Positions 1-9,033 of a stretch of 64,000 nt of DNA are shown piece by piece. The notes beneath the pieces are model-generated. The model ran no database searches and had not been told where the DNA came from. It saw only the letters and a list, made by a program, of their open reading frames with translations. The position numbers were made by a program, and so were the translations under genes. The DNA lies in NCBI GenBank assembly GCA_002410925.1, contig DHPR01000013.1, forward strand, positions 1 to 64,000. The letters are read 5' to 3'. This stretch comes from UBA5359 sp002410925 [NCBI: bacterium UBP13_UBA5359]. GTDB lineage: Bacteria; UBP13; UBA5359. Numbering within the stretch: position 1 is the first letter of the stretch; each line of letters opens with the position of its first letter.

Positions 1-78
1 CGTGAAATAGGACCCGGCGATACCGTCGTCATTAAGATACGCGGAGGCAGGCTGGAAGTGGTAAAAAAGACTTCGTAA
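1..78 (+). CDS. C-terminal end of a protein, possibly ClpC
   Basis: The window opens inside a reading frame that ends with TAA at 76-78, giving 25 residues that begin REIGPGDTVVIKIRGG. A GPGDTV/KPGDTV stretch followed by a basic, valine-rich strand is how many ClpC-type AAA+ ATPases end, and clpC lies a few genes upstream of yacL in Bacillota. Too little is present to prove this; another small gene of that neighbourhood is possible. Confidence 0.4.
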   Translation, partial: REIGPGDTVVIKIRGGRLEVVKKTS

Positions 79-107
79 TTCTTGCCGAGGATATCTGAAA
101 GTTTCTC

Positions 108-132
108 GAAAGCCGCATTACACGCGGCTTTC
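108..132 (+). terminator. Hairpin after the truncated first gene
   Basis: GAAAGCCGC (108-116) pairs perfectly with GCGGCTTTC (124-132) around a 7-nt loop. There is no T-run directly after it, so it is a weak candidate for an intrinsic terminator separating the upstream gene from yacL. Confidence 0.45.
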
Positions 133-159
133 AGGCATATTGGATTATCCAAAACAGGT

Positions 160-188
160 TTGACGCACTTGCAGCGGTATGCTACTAT
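160..188 (+). promoter_or_regulatory. Sigma-A-type promoter of the yacL operon
   Basis: TTGACG (160-165) and TACTAT (183-188) are separated by 17 nt. The strong ribosome binding site of yacL starts about 20 nt downstream, and the preceding hairpin isolates this promoter from the upstream gene. Confidence 0.5.
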
Positions 189-223
189 ATCTTTAATTTG
201 AATGGAAAGGAGGTGCTAAAATA

Positions 224-1339
224 TTGGCAGCAAGATTCTTTAGATTGATATGCGTTATAATAGGCAGCATTTTAGGATATTATGTAGGCAGTTTCTATAG
301 CGAAGCCCATTCTGTCAACCTCAAGGTAGATATACTTAATTTTATCGGCCTCATGGCCGTTATGGCCATGATAGCTTATCTTGTGGCTCCGGTAATCTAC
401 CGTGCTTTGAGCTCTTGCAATCGCAGCATCAGCCGGACGGTAAGATCTCTGTCACCGCGCACGGTGGCGCTGGGAGTGGTCGGTCTTATAATAGGATTAA
501 TCATCGCCAATTTGACGATATTGCCGTTGGTTCTTATTACTAAAAGCGGCATAGCTCTCTTGGTATTGAGTTGTGCCGTTCTGGGCTATCTGGGAGCGGT
601 CATTGCTATAAGCCTGGGGCAGACCAAAATTGATAATCCTCTTTTTAATACCGTTTCCAATGATAGCAGCGGCGGTATAAAGCTTCTGGATACGAGCGTG
701 ATTATCGACGGCAGAATAGCAGATCTGGCGAAAACAGGTTTCGTAGAAGGGGCTATACTCATACCCAGGTTTGTGCTTGAGGAGCTGCATCATATATCGG
801 ATTCACCGGATGCTTTAAAGAGGAACAGAGGCCGGCGAGGGCTCGATGTTCTTAATCGTTTACAGAAAGAGCTGGAAGCAACGGTAGAGGTTTATGAGAC
901 GGATATAGAGGGCGACGAAGTCGATGCCAAGCTGGTAAAGCTGGGCAAGCTGATGGGCGCCAAGGTTATAACTAACGATTATAATCTCAATAAGGTGGCG
1001 GAGTTCGAGGGTGTGCAGGTTCTGAATATCAACGAACTGGCCAATGCAGTCAAGCCGGTTGTTTTGCCCGGTGAAGATATAACCGTTGCCCTTATAAAGG
1101 AAGGCAAAGATCCTGATCAAGCTATCGGCTATCTGGATGACGGCACGATGATCGTTGTCGAAGATGGCAAGCGTCTGATAGGAGAGACGGTGCCGGTAGA
1201 GGTTACCAGCACTTTGCAGACGGCTGCAGGCAAGATGATCTTTGCCCGTCCCAGAGAACGGACAGACCTGGAGGTGACCGTTTTTGATAACAACGGCGGT
1301 AGTACCCGCAGCCGGTTCAGGAAGAAGAATGGGAAATAG
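224..1339 (+). CDS. yacL: PIN/TRAM domain membrane protein, YacL family
   Basis: The start is TTG, chosen because AAAGGAGGTG ends 8 nt upstream. The 371-residue protein has four hydrophobic segments in its first ~140 residues. A PIN domain follows (LLDTSVIIDGRIADL near residue 150 carries the first acidic metal ligand; ITNDYNLNKVAEF near 250 carries a later one). A TRAM-like beta domain and a basic tail close it. PIN domains are usually metal-dependent RNases and TRAM domains bind RNA, so a membrane-tethered RNA-binding nuclease is the family expectation; the substrate is unknown. Its 3' end overlaps ispD by 56 nt, which suggests translational coupling. The position directly before ispD is the conserved Bacillota arrangement. 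Confidence 0.9.
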   Translation: MAARFFRLICVIIGSILGYYVGSFYSEAHSVNLKVDILNFIGLMAVMAMIAYLVAPVIYRALSSCNRSISRTVRSLSPRTVALGVVGLIIGLIIANLTILPLVLITKSGIALLVLSCAVLGYLGAVIAISLGQTKIDNPLFNTVSNDSSGGIKLLDTSVIIDGRIADLAKTGFVEGAILIPRFVLEELHHISDSPDALKRNRGRRGLDVLNRLQKELEATVEVYETDIEGDEVDAKLVKLGKLMGAKVITNDYNLNKVAEFEGVQVLNINELANAVKPVVLPGEDITVALIKEGKDPDQAIGYLDDGTMIVVEDGKRLIGETVPVEVTSTLQTAAGKMIFARPRERTDLEVTVFDNNGGSTRSRFRKKNGK

Positions 1340-1988
1340 AGCTAAGCCGTTGCTCGATATCGGTGGAATCCCGATCGTAATCCATACTCTTAAGGCTCTT
1401 CTGGGATCCGGGAAAATAGATAATGCGCTAATCGTCTGTAGAGAGGCAGAGATGTCACTCTACAGACGTTTGCTTGTTAAGCACGGTTTCGGCAGTGTCG
1501 GGATAACAGCCGGCGGCGCCGAGCGCCAGAGTTCGGTTTTCAACGGCTTGAAGCAATTGCGAGGGGCAACGAAGAGGGTATTGATTCATGATGCCGTTCG
1601 TCCCTTCATCGATAATGCCATGCTGGACAGAGTGATTGAGCCGCTATCGCGCTATGCCGGCGTAGTTGCCGGTGTTCCGCTCAAGGATACCGTTAAAGAG
1701 GTTGCCGCCGATGGTGAAATTCTGTCCACCCCTCCCCGTGAATATCTTTGGGCTGTTCAAACACCGCAGGCCTTTGATTTTAAGACGATATATGAATCCC
1801 ATGAATTAGCCCGGCAGGATAATTATTCAGGAACCGATGATGCCGTTTTACTGGAAAGACGGGAAATACCGGTTCTAATGGTGCAGGGCTCATATGAGAA
1901 TATTAAATTGACGACAGCGGAGGATATCCTTCTGGCAGAGATGCTGTTAAAAATGCGGAATGCGGATTGCAAATTGCAGGCAACTTAA
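1284..1988 (+). CDS. ispD: 2-C-methyl-D-erythritol 4-phosphate cytidylyltransferase
   Basis: Cytosolic enzyme of the MEP isoprenoid pathway that couples CTP to MEP, giving CDP-ME. The N-terminal nucleotide-binding loop VPAAGSGRRMG, the VLIHDAVRPF motif near residue 100 and VQTPQAFD near 160 are typical, and 234 residues is the usual length. The start is TTG at 1284, preceded by GGAGGTGA; it lies 56 nt inside yacL. The downstream ATG (1329) would remove the CTP-binding loop, so the overlap appears real. ispF follows in the same direction, so two steps of the pathway are linked. Confidence 0.95.
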   Translation: MITTAVVPAAGSGRRMGNRAKPLLDIGGIPIVIHTLKALLGSGKIDNALIVCREAEMSLYRRLLVKHGFGSVGITAGGAERQSSVFNGLKQLRGATKRVLIHDAVRPFIDNAMLDRVIEPLSRYAGVVAGVPLKDTVKEVAADGEILSTPPREYLWAVQTPQAFDFKTIYESHELARQDNYSGTDDAVLLERREIPVLMVQGSYENIKLTTAEDILLAEMLLKMRNADCKLQAT

Positions 1989-2097
1989 GTTTGCAGCCCA
2001 ACATCTGCTTGGGATGTGAGAAGAATTGCAGGACGAAGAGCGAAGCTTGAAATTAACAACCGATAATCAACAACCGGCAACTCTCTTTAAAGGGCAT

Positions 2098-2577
2098 ATG
2101 CCCAGGGTAGGCATGGGGTATGACAGCCATAGGCTGGTTGCAGAGCGCCCGTTAATTCTTGGAGGCATTACCGTTCCCCATGCTATGGGTTTACAGGGGC
2201 ATTCAGATGCAGATGTACTGCTCCATGCCCTGATAGATGCTCTGCTGGGTGCTGCCGGAGAGGGTGACATCGGGAGACTCTTTCCCGATACCGATCCACG
2301 CTGGCTTGGCGCCGACAGTGCCGATCTATTGTTGCAGGTACGCTCGTCGATAGAAGAACGCGGTTTTCATCTGGTCAATGCCGATATGACGGTGATTGCA
2401 CAGGCACCACGGCTGGCTCCTTATATTCCTCATATGCGCCAACGCATTGCCGAGATTATGATGACGGATACAGAAAATATAAATATAAAGGCAAAGACTG
2501 CCGAAGGCATGGGACCTATCGGTAATGGTGAAGGCATGGAGGCCTATGCGATTGTTCTGATAGAACGCTCCGGATGA
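2098..2577 (+). CDS. ispF: 2-C-methyl-D-erythritol 2,4-cyclodiphosphate synthase
   Basis: Fifth step of the MEP pathway: cyclises CDP-ME 2-phosphate to MEcPP with loss of CMP, working as a homotrimer with zinc. MGYDSHRL at the N-terminus holds the Asp and His metal ligands, GHSDADVLLHALIDALLG is the family signature, and KAKTAEGMGPIGNGEG near the C-terminus shapes the CMP site. The ATG at 2098 gives about 160 residues, the normal length. A longer frame from TTG 2026 adds 24 low-complexity residues (NQQPAT-like) with no family match, so it was not used. Confidence 0.93.
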   Translation: MPRVGMGYDSHRLVAERPLILGGITVPHAMGLQGHSDADVLLHALIDALLGAAGEGDIGRLFPDTDPRWLGADSADLLLQVRSSIEERGFHLVNADMTVIAQAPRLAPYIPHMRQRIAEIMMTDTENINIKAKTAEGMGPIGNGEGMEAYAIVLIERSG

Positions 2578-2652
2578 CCGGAGGCCGTTCTTCAGGTTCG
2601 GCTCTTAACATAGTAAAGAGGCTTGAGCATATAAAAAAAGGAGGTAAGGTTG

Positions 2653-3237
2653 ATGCAGATTGTAATCAAGGGAAGAAATATGGAGATGACCAGTGCCTTA
2701 AGAGAGTATGCCGAAAGAAAGGTGCGTCCTCTGGAACGTCTTTTTGGCAATATCATGGAAGTACAGGTTATTATGAGCATCAACAAAAATCCCAGCGTAG
2801 AGCGTAATCAGGATGTGGAGTTATCTGCTCTGGTCAACGGTGTCTTTATGGGAGTGGAGGAGCATGATAACGATATGTACAGAGCCATCGATAAAGCGGT
2901 TGATAAGCTTAGCCGCCAGGTGAGCAAATATAAGGAAAGAATACAGGAAAAGGCTGATATGAAGTATACCCAGGCCATGAGTATGGCTGAGGAGATGCTG
3001 GAGGACAGGAAGGAAGAAAAGGAAAAGGAAGAGGAAGAGGAGGAGTTACAGGCTCGGCCGCAGCAGATAGTAAAGCGCAAGAGCTTTCTGCTGAAACCGA
3101 TGTTTCCTGAAGATGCCGCCATTCAGATGGAAGAACTCGGCCATGCCTTCTTTGTCTTTCGTAATGCCGAGACAGAGAGCATAAACGTTATTTATAGGCG
3201 TCGGGATGGTGATTATGGTCTGATCGAAACCCGGTAA
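2653..3237 (+). CDS. hpf: Ribosome hibernation promoting factor, long form
   Basis: Binds the 30S decoding region in stationary phase and, in its long form, dimerises 70S ribosomes into inactive 100S particles. The first ~100 residues form the S30AE/YfiA fold (IVIKGRNMEMTSALREYAE; DMYRAIDKAVDKLSRQV). A charged linker rich in Glu/Lys (residues ~105-135) leads to the C-terminal dimerisation domain (KPMFPEDAAIQMEELGHAFF; INVIYRRRDGDYGLIE). AAAGGAGGTAAGG precedes ATG 2653; an adjacent TTG at 2650 is the alternative. Its place between ispF and a sugar kinase is not the textbook location. It probably shares the operon. Confidence 0.92.
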   Translation: MQIVIKGRNMEMTSALREYAERKVRPLERLFGNIMEVQVIMSINKNPSVERNQDVELSALVNGVFMGVEEHDNDMYRAIDKAVDKLSRQVSKYKERIQEKADMKYTQAMSMAEEMLEDRKEEKEKEEEEEELQARPQQIVKRKSFLLKPMFPEDAAIQMEELGHAFFVFRNAETESINVIYRRRDGDYGLIETR

Positions 3238-3241
3238 GGTC

Positions 3242-4174
3242 ATGATACTCACCATCACCTTGAATCCTGCCCTGGATAAAACTCTCCTGATCGATAGTCT
3301 GAAAGTGCATGATACCAACCGCATCAGATCGCTGGAGATTGATCCCGGTGGCAAAGGTATAAATGTTTCGCGATTGCTGAAGGAGCTAGGCATCTCAACT
3401 GTGGCATCCGGATTTATTGGAGGAGATGCCGGGCGGTATATCGAGAGCTCTCTGCATCGGCAGGCTATAAGGACGGAGTTTGTTGAAATAAAGGGCGTTA
3501 CTCGTACCAACATAGCTATAGTTGAGGAAGAGATAGAGGCGCCGCCTACAACCTTTAATGAAGCCGGCCCCGATATTTCAGCTGTAGAATTGGAGGAGCT
3601 GGAGCGCCGGTTGAGCACTTTGATGCATGAGGCCGATATGGTAGCTATAGGGGGCAGCCTGCCTCCGGGCGTTCCCCGGGAAATTTATGCTCGTTTTATC
3701 AGATTAGCTGCCGATTGCCAGGCCATGACCGTGCTGGATGCCGAAGGAGCCCCTTTCGATTTGGGAGTGGAGGCCGGCCCTGCCATGATTAAGCCTAACC
3801 TGCGGGAGGCAGAGCGCATAACAGGCAGAAGGCTAAAGAGTGAGAGCGATATTCTTCTTGCTGCCAGGGAGCTGCAACGCCGAGGAGTGGAAATAGTGGT
3901 TATTTCGATGGGTGCAGAAGGGGCTGTCGCCGTCGACGATAAGGCATGGAAAGCTACGCCGCCGCGAGTAGAATCCTTTAGTACCATTGGATCGGGGGAT
4001 TCCATGATTGCCGGCATTTTGTACGGATTGATGCGCGGTGAAACTTTTGCTGAAGCATTGTCCTGGGGAAGTGCTGCAGGAGCAGCCACTGCCGCTACAC
4101 CGGGAACGGCATTGGGCAGCCTGGAGGATATACGCAAGCTGAAACCTGCTGTAAAGGTGGAAAGGATAGAATAG
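3242..4174 (+). CDS. PfkB-family sugar-phosphate kinase (1-phosphofructokinase/tagatose-6-P kinase type)
   Basis: The 310-residue protein belongs to the ribokinase/PfkB fold, sub-branch of FruK/LacC/PfkB: TLNPALDKTLLID at the N-terminus, DPGGKGINVSRLLKELG (sugar-binding signature, residues ~37-53), GGSLPPGVP near 140 and the C-terminal STIGSGDSMIAG, where the Asp of GSGD is the catalytic base and the Gly-rich turn is the anion hole. The likely reaction is ATP-dependent phosphorylation of fructose 1-phosphate, tagatose 6-phosphate or fructose 6-phosphate; sequence alone does not decide. It starts 4 nt after hpf, without PTS genes nearby, so a fructose-PTS role is not supported by context. Confidence 0.85.
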   Translation: MILTITLNPALDKTLLIDSLKVHDTNRIRSLEIDPGGKGINVSRLLKELGISTVASGFIGGDAGRYIESSLHRQAIRTEFVEIKGVTRTNIAIVEEEIEAPPTTFNEAGPDISAVELEELERRLSTLMHEADMVAIGGSLPPGVPREIYARFIRLAADCQAMTVLDAEGAPFDLGVEAGPAMIKPNLREAERITGRRLKSESDILLAARELQRRGVEIVVISMGAEGAVAVDDKAWKATPPRVESFSTIGSGDSMIAGILYGLMRGETFAEALSWGSAAGAATAATPGTALGSLEDIRKLKPAVKVERIE

Positions 4175-4283
4175 CTCAAGTGAGCGGAATTCAAAGCAAC
4201 TTAAAGCGGCTTAATATAATCTGCTTTGGTCATCTGGGGCTCTGAATTCTTCTTATTCGAGCAGTCGATATTGGAGAGAGATT

Positions 4284-5804
4284 ATGAAAACCGATAAACA
4301 AATTATAAACGTGAAGCATAATTATCAAAGAGTGAGGGTGCGTTTTGCACCGGCGCCGACAGGTTATCTGCATGTAGGCAGCGTCAGAACCGCTCTTTTC
4401 AACTGGTTGTTCGCCAGAGCCAACGATGGAGATATGATTCTCAGAATAGAAGATACGGATATAGAAAGATCCGCCGCCGTCTATGAAGAAGATATTCTGG
4501 CAGGTTTACGATGGCTGGGGCTGGACTGGGACGAGGGACCCGATATAGGGGGAACACATGTACCGTATCGACAATCTGAGCGTGGCGATCTTTATACCCG
4601 CCGGGCAATGGACTTGATAGAGCGCGGAGAAGCATATTATTGCTTCTGTAGTGAGGAAGAACTCGCTGCTCGGCGAGAGGCTATGCTAGCTGCCGGCAAG
4701 ACGCCGCGCTATGACAATTCTTGCCGGGCACTGAGCCGCAAAGAGGTGGAGCGTCGCTTGAATGAGGGTTCTGTTCCGGCTGTACGCTATCGGGTGGAGC
4801 CGTCTAAAGAGCAGGATGCGGAATATGGGATACTAAATAATGAATATCATGAATGTGTGGTAAAAGATCTGATAAAGGGAGAGGTCAGCTTCCGCCTGGA
4901 TGAAATAGGTGATTTTATTATCATGAAATCCGGTCTTAAACCGGCATTTATCTTCGCCGGCGTGGTGGATGACGCCCTGATGGGTATAACTCATGTCGTC
5001 AGAGGAGAGGATCACCTTTCCAATACACCGCGACAAATACTTCTTTACAGGGCATTGGGCTTTGGGTTGCCTCAGTTTGCGCATATACCTCTCATTCTTG
5101 GTCCGGATCGCTCCAAGCTGAGCAAGCGGCATGGAGCAACTTCCGTTATTCAATTCCGCGAAGAGGGGTATCTGCCGGAAGCCTTTTTTAATTATCTCTC
5201 TTTGTTGGGATGGTCTCCGTCGGAGACGGACCTGGAAATACTCCCTCGCCAAAGGGTGGTTGAGGATTTCAGTTTGGAACGTATCTCCAGTAGCCCGGCT
5301 GTTTTTGATACGGATAAGCTGAAATGGATGAACGGGCAATATATAAAGCAGGCTCCGGCACATTGTCTGCTGAAATTAGCGCTGCCTTATCTGCATCAGG
5401 CCGGGCTGATGGCAGCCGATGACAGTCAGTTCACGGAGGAGTGGCTGTTGGAAGTGGTGGAACTGGTGCGTACCTCCATCGATCTTATCAGCCGGATACC
5501 GGATGAAGTTTCCTTCCTCTTTACCGCTATGCCGGAGATGACGGCTGAGGCTGAAGAGATTCTGGCCGTAGAAGCATCCAGAACGGCCCTTAATGCCTGC
5601 ATAAGCGCCTTCGCAAGACATGAAGAGTTACAATATGATATTATAAAGTCTGATTTGGATGACATCGTTGCTGCTACCGGTCTGAAGAAGAGACAACTTT
5701 TTCAGCCACTCAGGGCGGCTTTGACCGGGCGCGTGCACGGTCCGGAATTGGTGCGTATCATCGCCCTTCTGGGACGTGACCGCGTGCTGCAGCGGCTGAA
5801 ATAA
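4284..5804 (+). CDS. gltX: Glutamyl-tRNA synthetase
   Basis: Class I aminoacyl-tRNA synthetase charging tRNA-Glu (and often tRNA-Gln in Bacillota, followed by GatCAB amidation). The HIGH-type motif is APTGYLHVGS near residues 27-36, followed by LRIEDTDIERS; the KMSKS-type motif is SKLSKRHG near 277-284. The C-terminal third is the helical anticodon-binding part (LKKRQLFQPLRAALTG). At 506 residues it is slightly longer than average because of a short N-terminal extension before VRVRFAP. ATG 4284 follows GGAGAGAG. No T-box leader was seen upstream. Synteny with cysE-cysS matches Bacillota. Confidence 0.96.
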   Translation: MKTDKQIINVKHNYQRVRVRFAPAPTGYLHVGSVRTALFNWLFARANDGDMILRIEDTDIERSAAVYEEDILAGLRWLGLDWDEGPDIGGTHVPYRQSERGDLYTRRAMDLIERGEAYYCFCSEEELAARREAMLAAGKTPRYDNSCRALSRKEVERRLNEGSVPAVRYRVEPSKEQDAEYGILNNEYHECVVKDLIKGEVSFRLDEIGDFIIMKSGLKPAFIFAGVVDDALMGITHVVRGEDHLSNTPRQILLYRALGFGLPQFAHIPLILGPDRSKLSKRHGATSVIQFREEGYLPEAFFNYLSLLGWSPSETDLEILPRQRVVEDFSLERISSSPAVFDTDKLKWMNGQYIKQAPAHCLLKLALPYLHQAGLMAADDSQFTEEWLLEVVELVRTSIDLISRIPDEVSFLFTAMPEMTAEAEEILAVEASRTALNACISAFARHEELQYDIIKSDLDDIVAATGLKKRQLFQPLRAALTGRVHGPELVRIIALLGRDRVLQRLK

Positions 5805-5855
5805 GAGGATAGGGATGCTGACCCCTAAAATAAAGCATGGAAAGTAAAGAAGGGA

Positions 5856-6554
5856 GTGAAGACGATGCTGGATACTATAAAAGCTGATATACAGGCGGTT
5901 TTTGAACGTGATCCCGCCGCCCGCAATATTATAGAAGTGTTGACCTATCCAGGTCTGCACGCCATACTCTGGCATCGAATTGCTCATCGCCTCTGGCGTT
6001 GGCGTATGCCGTTGATCCCTCGCCTGATATCACAGGTATCCCGTCTCTTTACGGGTATAGAGATACATCCGGGGGCCGTTATCGGCCGCAGTTTCTTCGT
6101 AGACCATGGTATGGGTACCGTTATCGGTGAAACTACCGAGATAGGAGATAATGTAACCCTTTACCAGGGTGTCACTCTGGGTGGAACCGGTAAGGAGAAG
6201 GGAAAACGCCATCCCACCATAGGTAATAATGTCATGATCAGCACCGGGGCCAAAGTTCTAGGCTCCATAACCGTAGGCGATAATGCCAAGGTGGGAGCCA
6301 ATGCTGTAGTTGTCAAGCCTGTACCGGCTAATTGCACCGTGGTCGGTGTTCCCGGCCGCGTAGTAGTGCAGGGAGGCAGGCGAGTTGTTGAAGCCCTGGA
6401 GCATGGCAATCTACCGGATCCGGAAGCGCAGATGCTTCATTGCCTATTGAAGAAGATAGAAGCTTTGGAGCACCGTATAGAAGCTTTGCAGAATGAAAGA
6501 GAGAGGCCTGCTCTGTCATATAATGACGAGCAAGAGCATAAAGCCAATAAATAA
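5856..6554 (+). CDS. cysE: Serine O-acetyltransferase
   Basis: Transfers acetyl from acetyl-CoA to L-serine, the first step of cysteine synthesis. The N-terminal helical part ([20 protein letters not shown]) precedes a left-handed beta helix with hexapeptide repeats ([40 protein letters not shown]). [11 protein letters not shown] and the [12 protein letters not shown] loop are family signatures with the catalytic His/Asp. GTG 5856 gives 232 residues; ATG 5865, three codons later, is also possible. It sits between gltX and cysS as in Bacillus, linking cysteine supply with cysteinyl-tRNA formation. Confidence 0.95.
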   Translation: MKTMLDTIKADIQAVFERDPAARNIIEVLTYPGLHAILWHRIAHRLWRWRMPLIPRLISQVSRLFTGIEIHPGAVIGRSFFVDHGMGTVIGETTEIGDNVTLYQGVTLGGTGKEKGKRHPTIGNNVMISTGAKVLGSITVGDNAKVGANAVVVKPVPANCTVVGVPGRVVVQGGRRVVEALEHGNLPDPEAQMLHCLLKKIEALEHRIEALQNERERPALSYNDEQEHKANK

Positions 6555-6656
6555 GGGCTGAAATTTCAAACTTGCAGGTAAATGGGCATGGATCTCTGAG
6601 CCTTGGCGCCCGGTCTGCAAAGATGCCTGAATATATAAATACTGAGGAGGTGGCCG

Positions 6657-8084
6657 ATGCCACTGCGTCTTTATAACACTATGGCCGGGCGGAAAGAGGA
6701 GTTAGTGCCCGCTCATCCAGGTTCTGTTTCCATGTATGTATGCGGTGTGACACCGTATGATTATTCCCATTTGGGGCATGCCCGCGCCTATGTAACGTTC
6801 GACGTGGTAAAGCGTTATTTACAGCATTCAGGGTATGAAGTCTACCATGTTCAGAATTTTACTGATATCGACGACAAGATCATCAAGCGTGCGGCGCAGG
6901 AGGGCACGGATGCCGGCACACTGGCACAGCGCTATATAGATGCCTATTTTGAGGATATGGATGCTTTAGGAATTATCAGAGCATCCGTCTATCCCCGAGT
7001 TACAGAGCATATCGACGCCGTGGTGGAGATGGTAGCCGTACTGCAGCAGAAGGGGTATGCCTATGAGGTGGATGGCGACGTTTATTTTGACGTGGCGCGT
7101 TTTAAAGGATATGGTGCTCTGTCCGGCAGAGATCTGGAAGAAATGAGGGCTGGGGCCCGGATAGAGATCAATGAACTCAAGCGCAGCCCTCTGGATTTTG
7201 TTCTTTGGAAGAGGTCCAAGGATGGCGAGCCTGCCTGGCAGAGCCCCTGGGGGCCAGGGCGCCCCGGCTGGCATATAGAATGCTCCGCTATGTCGCTCAA
7301 ATATCTTGGCTGCGGTTTCGATATTCACGGCGGAGGGCAGGATCTTATCTTTCCGCACCATGAAAATGAAATCGCTCAGTCCGAGGCATATGCCGGCTGC
7401 AGTCCCTTTGCTCGTTATTGGATGCATAATGGCTTTGTCACCATAGACAGAGAGAAGATGTCCAAATCACTGGGCAATTTCTTCACCGTGCGCCAGATAC
7501 TGGAGCAATATGAGGCGGAGGTGGTACGCTACTATCTTGTCTCCGTCCACTACCGTAGCCCCATAGATTTCAGCGATGAGCGCCTGGAAGAGGCCAAGCG
7601 GGCTCTGGAGCGTTTGCGTCAGACCAGAGACAGCCTGACCCGGACACTGAGGCAGGGCGGGCTGCAGGAAGGCAGCCCGGAGGACGCCCGTTTAGAGCGA
7701 TTGACCGCACTGCAGGCGGACTTTGACATTGCTATGGACGATGATTTCAATACCGCCGGCGCTTTGGCGGCACTGCACAGCCTGGCCGGTGAGGCCAACC
7801 GTCTTATGGCCGATCCCGGCCTGGCCGGAATGACCGGAGCAGGGACTCTCTTGCAGAGCCTGCTGGACGGCCTGCATCACATGGGCGATCTGCTGGGCAT
7901 ACTGCGTGAGGAGACCGGCCTGACCGGCATGACGGAAGAGTTGATGGACCTGCTGATAGAGGTCAGGAAGGAACTCCGCTCACGCAAGCTCTGGGATCTC
8001 TCCGATCTGTTGCGTGACCGCCTGCAAGGAATCGGCATCACTCTGGAGGACCGGCCGGAAGGCACCACCTGGAGGAAAGCCTGA
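6657..8084 (+). CDS. cysS: Cysteinyl-tRNA synthetase
   Basis: Class I synthetase, 475 residues, usual length. YVCGVTPYDYSHLGHARAYV carries the first zinc-ligand Cys and the HIGH-type motif HLGHA. PGWHIECSAMS and GGGQDLIFPHHENEIAQSE carry the remaining zinc ligands, and KMSKSLGNF near residue 267 is the KMSKS loop. The C-terminal DALR-type helical domain ends around 430. ATG 6657 follows GAGGAGGTGG. The next gene (rlmB) begins 1 nt after the stop, leaving no room for mrnC, which normally lies between them. Confidence 0.96.
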   Translation: MPLRLYNTMAGRKEELVPAHPGSVSMYVCGVTPYDYSHLGHARAYVTFDVVKRYLQHSGYEVYHVQNFTDIDDKIIKRAAQEGTDAGTLAQRYIDAYFEDMDALGIIRASVYPRVTEHIDAVVEMVAVLQQKGYAYEVDGDVYFDVARFKGYGALSGRDLEEMRAGARIEINELKRSPLDFVLWKRSKDGEPAWQSPWGPGRPGWHIECSAMSLKYLGCGFDIHGGGQDLIFPHHENEIAQSEAYAGCSPFARYWMHNGFVTIDREKMSKSLGNFFTVRQILEQYEAEVVRYYLVSVHYRSPIDFSDERLEEAKRALERLRQTRDSLTRTLRQGGLQEGSPEDARLERLTALQADFDIAMDDDFNTAGALAALHSLAGEANRLMADPGLAGMTGAGTLLQSLLDGLHHMGDLLGILREETGLTGMTEELMDLLIEVRKELRSRKLWDLSDLLRDRLQGIGITLEDRPEGTTWRKA

Positions 8085-8085
8085 G

Positions 8086-8817
8086 ATGAACTACGCAGCC
8101 GGGCGCAATGCCGTCAATGAGGCTCTGAAGGCAGGACATGCCATAGAGAAGATATTGGTTGCCAAAGGCTCCCTGAGAGGGGAGCCTTTCCATCGCCTGG
8201 TAGAAGAGGCCCGGCAGGCAGGAACCTATGTGCAGGAGACGGATCGCGCTAAACTGGATGAGATTACCCCTCGGCATCAGGGCGTTATCGCTATTCTGGC
8301 AGCCTGGGATTATACCGAACTGGACGATATCCTGGCCCGCGCCGGCAAGAGCGGACGTCGGCCGTTGCTGGTGATCCTGGACGAAGTCAATGACCCCGGC
8401 AATCTGGGCGCCGTTATGCGCTCTGCCGAGGCCGCCGGCGCCGACGGCATCATTATCCCTAAGCGCCGCTCCGCAGGCTTGACGGCGGCGGTGGCCAGAA
8501 GCTCGGCCGGAGCCATCGAGTATATGCCGGTAGCCCGTGTCAACAATCTGGTAGCGGCTATGCGCCGTATCAAGGAGGCCGGCATCTGGATAGCCGGCGC
8601 CGAGGCAGACGCCCCGTCTCTCTACTATCAGGCTGATTTCAATATACCGCTGGCCCTGGTCCTGGGCGGCGAATCTAAGGGGTTGGGACGCCTGGTTCGG
8701 CAAGAGTGTGATCTTCTGGTTCATATCCCCCTGCTGGGGCGCATATCCTCTCTCAATGTCTCGGCCGCAGCCGCGGTCCTGCTCTTCGAAGCCGTCAGGC
8801 AACGCTCGCTTCGGTAA
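8086..8817 (+). CDS. rlmB: 23S rRNA (guanosine-2'-O-)-methyltransferase, TrmH/SpoU family
   Basis: SPOUT-fold methylase using SAM. YAAGRNAVNEALKAG is the RlmB N-terminal substrate-binding domain. The knot domain carries ILDEVNDPGNLGAVMRSAEAAGADG (motif 1), LVLGGESKGLG (motif 2) and IPLLGRISSLNVSAAAAVLLFE (motif 3). ATG 8086 has GGAGGAAAG upstream and gives 243 residues. A longer in-frame form from TTG 8014 would overlap cysS by 71 nt and adds non-homologous residues. Target G2251 of E. coli numbering is a family inference. Confidence 0.92.
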   Translation: MNYAAGRNAVNEALKAGHAIEKILVAKGSLRGEPFHRLVEEARQAGTYVQETDRAKLDEITPRHQGVIAILAAWDYTELDDILARAGKSGRRPLLVILDEVNDPGNLGAVMRSAEAAGADGIIIPKRRSAGLTAAVARSSAGAIEYMPVARVNNLVAAMRRIKEAGIWIAGAEADAPSLYYQADFNIPLALVLGGESKGLGRLVRQECDLLVHIPLLGRISSLNVSAAAAVLLFEAVRQRSLR

Positions 8818-8841
8818 GATTGCGACCGCTGAAAATCCCTA

Positions 8842-8870
8842 TTGACCATTGCTTCTCGTAAGCATATAAT
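8842..8870 (+). promoter_or_regulatory. Sigma-A-type promoter upstream of sigH
   Basis: TTGACC (8842-8847) and a consensus TATAAT (8865-8870) are spaced by 17 nt. They lie 164 nt before the sigH start, so the mRNA would have a long untranslated leader. Confidence 0.6.
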
Positions 8871-9033
8871 AGGAATGTAGGCTTTTTACTTAAAAAGTTA
8901 TACAAAAGCTGATCAGGGTGACAAGCACTTATTTTGTTAAGCATGATATTGCAGGCCCATACACCCGGGGGAAGCAGAGCCATAGCCATTATGTCATATT
9001 TTTATGTAATATTCTCCGGGGAGGGCGGTACAT

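Noticed and set aside
2026-2097. N-terminal extension of IspF from TTG 2026
   Set aside because: The added 24 residues are low-complexity, the family starts at the ATG at 2098, and the shorter form has the normal length.
6175-6200. GGGTGGAACCGG resembles the T-box antiterminator motif near aminoacyl-tRNA synthetase genes
   Set aside because: It lies inside the cysE coding region (encoding GGTGKEKG) with no specifier stem or terminator around it.
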